This document shows positions 60,074 through 64,000 of a DNA stretch of 64,000 nt, piece after piece; position 1 is the first letter of the stretch; every line of letters starts with the position of its first letter. The notes beneath the pieces are model-generated. The model worked only from the letters and a program-made list of their open reading frames with translations. It was not told where the DNA came from and ran no database searches. The DNA lies in assembly GCF_900104555.1 (NCBI RefSeq), contig NZ_FNJU01000006.1:1-64000 (forward strand). Reading direction: 5' to 3'. The stretch comes from Litchfieldia salsa (GTDB lineage Bacteria; Bacillota; Bacilli; Bacillales; Bacillaceae_L). A program made the translations under genes and the position numbers.

Positions 60074-61003
60074 ATGAAAAAGCCAGAGCTTTTAGTTACT
60101 CCTACTAATGTAGCAGATATAGAAAAACTTGCTTCTGCAGGGGCAGATGCTTTTGTAATTGGTGAACAACAATTTGGATTACGTTTAGCTGGTGAGTTTT
60201 CGAGGGATGACGTAAAAAAAGCTGTTGAAATTTCTCATCAGCTAAATAAGAAGGTATATGTAGCAGTTAACGCACTATTCCATAATGAAAAAGTAGATAG
60301 TCTATATGATTATCTCCCATTCTTAAATTCAGTTAAAGTAGATGGAGTGATTTTCGGTGATCCTGCTGTTTTAATGGCTGCTCGTGATGTAGCACCAGAA
60401 CTTAAATTACACTGGAATACTGAAATGACTGCGACAAACTGGTATACATGTAATTACTGGGGAACAAAAGGCGCAAAGCGAGCAGTCCTAGCACGTGAAT
60501 TAAATATGGATGCCATTGTGGAAATAAAAGAAAATGCTAAGGTTGAGGTTGAAGTACAGGTTCATGGTATGACTAACATGTTCCAATCAAAACGCTCACT
60601 GATTGGAAATTACTTTGAGTACCAAGACAAAGTTATGGAAATTGAAAACCGTAAGCTTGAGAAAAATATGATTTTATTTGATAAAGAACGTGACAATAAA
60701 TATCCCATTTTTGAAGATGAGAATGGCACACATATTATGAGTCCAAATGACATTTGTATCATCGACGAACTTGAAGACATGATTGATGCAGGAATAGATA
60801 GTTTTAAAATTGATGGTGTATTAAAAACATCTGAATATATCATTGAAGTGACGAAAAGATACCGTAAAGCCATTGATTTATGTGTCGATAACCGTGATGA
60901 ATACGAAGATGTAAAAGATCAATTACTAGAGGAACTAGAGCAATTACAACCAGTAAATAGACCGTTAGATACAGGGTTTTTCTTTAAAGAAACTGTTTAT
61001 TAA
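60074..61003 (+). CDS. trhP1: Peptidase-U32 family tRNA hydroxylation protein (TrhP1/YrrN)
   Basis: The 309-residue U32 protein belongs to the prephenate-dependent tRNA wobble-uridine hydroxylation system (ho5U34). It shows KKPELLVTPTNVADIEKLASAGADAFVIGE and SFKIDGVLKTSEYI. Where TrhP2 has a cysteine cluster (GAMCIAYSGRC), this protein has GMTNMFQSKRS, so it probably lacks the Fe-S site. ATG 60074 follows AGAGGTG; an upstream GTG at 60065 is inside that region. It is operonic with trmR and trhP2. Confidence 0.88.
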   Translation: MKKPELLVTPTNVADIEKLASAGADAFVIGEQQFGLRLAGEFSRDDVKKAVEISHQLNKKVYVAVNALFHNEKVDSLYDYLPFLNSVKVDGVIFGDPAVLMAARDVAPELKLHWNTEMTATNWYTCNYWGTKGAKRAVLARELNMDAIVEIKENAKVEVEVQVHGMTNMFQSKRSLIGNYFEYQDKVMEIENRKLEKNMILFDKERDNKYPIFEDENGTHIMSPNDICIIDELEDMIDAGIDSFKIDGVLKTSEYIIEVTKRYRKAIDLCVDNRDEYEDVKDQLLEELEQLQPVNRPLDTGFFFKETVY

Positions 61004-61058
61004 AGGTTAATACCTAGATAACAATTTATAAGAAGCCTAATAAAAGGAGGAACCTTTC

Positions 61059-62330
61059 ATGGCAACAGTAATAAATGATAAAATATCACAAATCATAGAT
61101 GGAAAGCGTGTCATTGTGAAAAAACCTGAATTACTAGCACCAGCAGGTAGCTTGGAAAAACTGAAAATTGCTGTACATTATGGTGCAGATGCAGTTTTTA
61201 TCGGTGGAAAGGAATTTGGATTACGCTCAAATGCTGACAACTTTTCACATGAAGAAATGGCTGAAGGCGTAGAATTCGCAAATAAGTATGGAGCGAAAAT
61301 TTATGTAACAACTAATATTTTTGCTCATAATGAAAATATGGAAGGTTTAGAAGACTATTTAATAGGGCTTCAAAAGGCTGGGGTTACTGGAATTATTGTT
61401 GCGGACCCTCTAATTATTGAAACCTGTCGAAAAGTTGCTCCAAAGCTTGAAGTTCACTTAAGTACACAGCAGTCTCTATCTAACTGGAAGGCTGTCCAGT
61501 TTTGGAAAGAAGAAGGACTTGAGAGAGTTGTGCTGGCTCGTGAAACAAGTGCAGAAGAAGTACGCCTAATGAAAGAAAAAGTAGATATAGAAATTGAAGC
61601 TTTCATTCATGGAGCAATGTGTATTGCTTATTCTGGTCGCTGTACTTTAAGTAATCATATGACTGCTCGTGATTCAAACCGTGGGGGCTGTTGTCAATCA
61701 TGTAGATGGGACTATGATTTATATCAGGTAGGAGAATCAGATGAAGTTGCATTATTTGAAGAGGGTGATGAAGCTTTTGCGATGAGTCCTAAGGATTTAA
61801 AATTAGTTGAATCCATTCCCAAAATGATTGAACTAGGTGTGGATAGCTTAAAGATTGAAGGACGAATGAAATCAATTCACTATATTGCAACAGTTGTTAG
61901 TGTTTATCGTAAGGTAATTGATGCTTATTGCGCTGACCCTGAGAATTTCGAAATAAAGAGAGAGTGGCTTGAAGAACTTGATAAATGTGCAAATAGAGAT
62001 ACAGCGACTGCATTCTTTGAAGGGGTACCAGGGTTTAAAGAGCAAATGTTTGGAAATCATAGCAAAAAGACGACTTATGAATTTGTCGGTCTCGTGCTAG
62101 ACTATAATGAAGAAACAGGTATGGTTACTCTACAACAGAGAAATCACTTTAAGCCAGGGGATGAAGTCGAATTTTTTGGCCCGGAAATAGAAAACTTTAG
62201 AGTTGTGATTGATAAGGTTTGGGATGAAGATGGAAATGAACTTGATGCAGCACGCCATCCTCTACAAATTGTCAAATTTATTGTAGACAAGCCAGTATTC
62301 CCGAATAACATGATGCGAAAGGGGAACTGA
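61059..62330 (+). CDS. trhP2: Peptidase-U32 family tRNA hydroxylation protein (TrhP2/YrrO)
   Basis: TrhP-type enzymes form 5-hydroxyuridine at tRNA position 34 using prephenate, and the family was historically labelled collagenase-like peptidase U32. The 423 residues include KPELLAPAGSLEKLKIAVHYGADAVFIGG, the cysteine cluster MCIAYSGRCTLSNH and GGCCQSCRWDYD (four Cys plus, consistent with a [4Fe-4S] site), LKIEGRMKS and a C-terminal U32 beta-barrel domain. GGAGG precedes the ATG. Confidence 0.92.
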   Translation: MATVINDKISQIIDGKRVIVKKPELLAPAGSLEKLKIAVHYGADAVFIGGKEFGLRSNADNFSHEEMAEGVEFANKYGAKIYVTTNIFAHNENMEGLEDYLIGLQKAGVTGIIVADPLIIETCRKVAPKLEVHLSTQQSLSNWKAVQFWKEEGLERVVLARETSAEEVRLMKEKVDIEIEAFIHGAMCIAYSGRCTLSNHMTARDSNRGGCCQSCRWDYDLYQVGESDEVALFEEGDEAFAMSPKDLKLVESIPKMIELGVDSLKIEGRMKSIHYIATVVSVYRKVIDAYCADPENFEIKREWLEELDKCANRDTATAFFEGVPGFKEQMFGNHSKKTTYEFVGLVLDYNEETGMVTLQQRNHFKPGDEVEFFGPEIENFRVVIDKVWDEDGNELDAARHPLQIVKFIVDKPVFPNNMMRKGN

Positions 62331-62336
62331 GTAAAC

Positions 62337-62972
62337 ATGGGGAAAAAGCCCATTGTGATAGGAATCGCAGGTGGATCTGGGTCTGGTAAGACAAGTGTGA
62401 CAAAAGCGATCTATGAACATTTTAGAGGACAATCCATTTTAATGATTGAACAAGATTTTTACTACAAAGATCAAAGTCACCTTGCTTTTGAGGATCGTCT
62501 AAATACGAATTACGATCACCCATTAGCTTTTGATAATGATTTATTAATTGACCATATCAATCAACTATTAAATTATAACCCAATAGAAAAACCAGTGTAC
62601 GATTACAAGTATCATACTAGATCAAATGATGTGATCATAGTTGAACCAAAGGATGTTATCATTTTAGAGGGGATTTTAGTACTTGAAGATGAGCGCCTCC
62701 GTCAATTGATGGATATTAAGCTGTTCGTTGATACTGACGCAGATTTGCGTATACTACGAAGAATGTTAAGGGATATTAATGACCGAGGAAGAACGATCGA
62801 ATCAGTGATTGAACAATATGTATCAGTCGTTCGACCAATGCATAACCAATTCATTGAACCAACAAAAAGATATGCTGACCTTATTATTCCAGAAGGTGGG
62901 CAAAATCATATTGCAATCGACTTAATGGTCACAAAAATTCAAACAATTCTTGAACAAAATTCCATTTTGTAA
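62337..62972 (+). CDS. udk: Uridine kinase
   Basis: Udk phosphorylates uridine and cytidine in pyrimidine salvage. The 211 residues show Walker [15 protein letters not shown], the base-site [33 protein letters not shown], and the lid [16 protein letters not shown]. It starts 6 bp after trhP2 and ends the operon before a hairpin. Confidence 0.97.
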   Translation: MGKKPIVIGIAGGSGSGKTSVTKAIYEHFRGQSILMIEQDFYYKDQSHLAFEDRLNTNYDHPLAFDNDLLIDHINQLLNYNPIEKPVYDYKYHTRSNDVIIVEPKDVIILEGILVLEDERLRQLMDIKLFVDTDADLRILRRMLRDINDRGRTIESVIEQYVSVVRPMHNQFIEPTKRYADLIIPEGGQNHIAIDLMVTKIQTILEQNSIL

Positions 62973-63011
62973 TAACATATCATAGATAGTTACATTTTTG
63001 ACAATCAAATG

Positions 63012-63056
63012 GAGGCTGTCCCAAATACAAATGGATCAGTATTATGGGACATCCTC
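63012..63056 (+). terminator. Hairpin after udk of the GTCCCA family
   Basis: GAGGCTGTCCCA and TGGGACATCCTC pair with one mismatch around a 21-base loop, followed by TTCTT. It shares the GTCCCA/TGGGAC arms with 15516 and 18818. Confidence 0.65.
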
Positions 63057-63109
63057 TTCTTATAAAAGAGACAATCGTTAACATTGTTAGACGCTTGTTC
63101 TCTTTCTTT

Positions 63110-63115
63110 TATAAT
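63110..63115 (+). promoter_or_regulatory. Candidate -10 element of greA
   Basis: A perfect TATAAT; the best -35 (TTGTTA, 63084-63089) is 20 bases upstream, so the promoter is uncertain. The leader to greA would be about 80 bases. Confidence 0.4.
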
Positions 63116-63202
63116 AGATGTCAAAAAAAGTGTAATAATAAATGGATACATAGATAAAACAATCTTACAGGGGTTGTAATACACAAAAGGAGTGACGGGA
63201 TC

Positions 63203-63679
63203 ATGGCAATCGAAAAAGTATTCCCAATGACTGAGGCCGGTAAACAGAAACTTGAAAATGAACTAGAACAACTAAAATCAGTGAAACGTAAAGAGGTTGT
63301 TGAACGTATTAAAATAGCAAGAAGTTTTGGGGATCTATCAGAGAACTCTGAGTATGATTCAGCAAAAGAAGAACAGGCATTTGTAGAAGGACGTATCACA
63401 ACTCTTGAAAATATGATTCGTAATGCAAAGATTATTGAAGAAACAAATGATAACTCTAATGTTGTAGCCCTAGGGAAAACGGTAACATTTGTTGAATTAC
63501 CAGGTGGCGAAGAAGAAACATATACAATCGTTGGTAGTGCAGAAGCAGATCCATTTGAAGGAAAAATCTCAAACGACTCACCAATCGCAAAAAGTCTTAT
63601 CGGTAAGCAAGTAGATGATAAAGTAACTGTTCAAACACCAGGCGGAGAAATGTTCGTCAAAATTGTTTCAATTAGTTAA
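63203..63679 (+). CDS. greA: Transcription elongation factor GreA
   Basis: GreA stimulates RNA cleavage by backtracked RNA polymerase. The 158 residues have the coiled-coil N domain ([40 protein letters not shown] with the acidic tip) and the FKBP-like C domain ([23 protein letters not shown]). AAGGAG precedes the ATG by about 11 bases. It is between udk and pbpI, as in B. subtilis. Confidence 0.97.
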   Translation: MAIEKVFPMTEAGKQKLENELEQLKSVKRKEVVERIKIARSFGDLSENSEYDSAKEEQAFVEGRITTLENMIRNAKIIEETNDNSNVVALGKTVTFVELPGGEEETYTIVGSAEADPFEGKISNDSPIAKSLIGKQVDDKVTVQTPGGEMFVKIVSIS

Positions 63680-63693
63680 TTTAGACATATAAA

Positions 63694-63740
63694 GTATTCA
63701 GCCTGCGGCTTTAAAAGCAACAATTTATATGAAAACACCT
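63694..63740. repeat. Fragment of the 118-bp element end
   Basis: GTATTCAGCCTGCGGC matches the right end and flank of copy C, and a GAAAACA block follows at the matching distance, so about 47 bp of right end plus flank are present without the rest of the element. It lies between greA and pbpI. Confidence 0.65.
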
Positions 63741-63773
63741 ATAATAAAAATAAATATTAGTGTTTTAAATTAG

Positions 63774-63810
63774 ACCACCTCGTCGAAAATGAAAATGAGG
63801 TGGTTTTTTT
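63774..63810 (+). terminator. Terminator of greA overlapping the pbpI ribosome binding site
   Basis: ACCACCTC (63774-63781) and GAGGTGGT (63797-63804) form an 8-bp stem with a 15-base loop and a T7 run to 63810, immediately before the pbpI ATG at 63811. GAGGTGG also reads as its Shine-Dalgarno sequence. Confidence 0.75.
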
Positions 63811-64000
63811 ATGAATAACAAAATCAAGAAAAGAGGATTCAGTGTTCTCATTCTCTTTATGTTGATGATTGCAGGATTGGTAATCAGATTAATTGATATC
63901 CAACTAATCAACACAGAATCCTTTTCATCAAATGATGTAAATTTAATCAAATCGAGTGTATCGCAACGAACACAAGAAATTGTGATTGATCAAGGTAGAG
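63811..64000 (+). CDS. pbpI: Penicillin-binding protein PbpI (YrrR), N-terminal part
   Basis: Only 63 codons are inside the window. The segment has a short basic N terminus (MNNKIKKRG), one membrane helix (FSVLILFMLMIAGLVIRL, about 10-27) and the class B PBP juxtamembrane pattern DIQLINTESFSSNDVNLI and SVSQRTQEIVIDQGR. The location after greA matches yrrR/pbpI, a sporulation-linked class B PBP. The catalytic SxxK, SxN and KTG motifs lie beyond the window end. Confidence 0.8.
   Translation, partial: MNNKIKKRGFSVLILFMLMIAGLVIRLIDIQLINTESFSSNDVNLIKSSVSQRTQEIVIDQGR

Overview
The window looks like a chromosomal core segment of a low-GC, endospore-forming Gram-positive bacterium of the family Bacillaceae. 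Three things support this: strong AGGAGG-type ribosome binding sites with frequent TTG/GTG starts, many sporulation genes (spo0B, safA, a coxA-like lipoprotein gene, bofC, spoVB, an rsfA-family gene), and a gene order that follows the Bacillus subtilis spo0B-to-greA region almost gene for gene. The species cannot be fixed from this window. No rRNA, tRNA, CRISPR array, prophage, insertion sequence or plasmid function is visible.

Layout. 0-3.5 kb: spo0B, obgE, pheB, pheA. 3.8-9.1 kb: NAD synthesis, with the repressor niaR and the cysteine desulfurase nifS divergent from nadB-nadC-nadA across a symmetrical candidate operator. 9.4-13.3 kb: spore genes safA, coxA-like and bofC, plus a small unknown gene. 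13.7-18.2 kb: ruvA-ruvB, a DUF2905 gene, the queuosine genes queA and tgt, and yajC. 18.3-23.5 kb: membrane proteins (yrzE, an ArsB/NhaD carrier, yrbG, spoVB, a COG2426 protein) and comN. 23.6-33.2 kb: secDF, a cation efflux gene, a LapA-domain gene, recJ, apt, relA, dtd. 33.3-40.2 kb: the SH3/amidase wall hydrolase yrvJ, a small conserved gene, a T-box-controlled hisS-aspS operon, the 6S RNA gene and tcdA. 40.3-45.5 kb: an RsfA-family regulator, an ABC exporter, rarA and a YczE-type membrane protein. 45.5-52.4 kb: cymR-iscS-mnmA, yrrB, recD2, yrrD and two tiny genes. 52.5-57.7 kb: an AI-2E-family permease, T-box-controlled alaS, ireB-like yrzL, ruvX and yrzB. 58.1-64 kb: mltG, the tRNA wobble-uridine hydroxylation/methylation genes trmR-trhP1-trhP2, udk, greA and the start of pbpI, which runs off the window.

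How the genes work together. A recurring theme is tRNA: charging (hisS, aspS, alaS), proofreading (dtd), wobble modification (queA/tgt, mnmA with its sulfur donor iscS, trhP/trmR) and t6A cyclisation (tcdA). Others are the stringent response and growth control (relA, apt, obgE, 6S RNA), recombination (ruvAB, ruvX, recJ, recD2, rarA) and sporulation.

I do not see a new multi-gene system. The non-coding signals most worth a second look are: three 118-bp inverted-repeat elements whose outer arms differ in sequence yet stay self-complementary; a hairpin before recJ that would hide its ribosome binding site in read-through RNA while a good promoter sits inside the same hairpin; a terminator whose 3' arm appears to be the ribosome binding site of pbpI; and several nested GTCCCA...TGGGAC palindromes.
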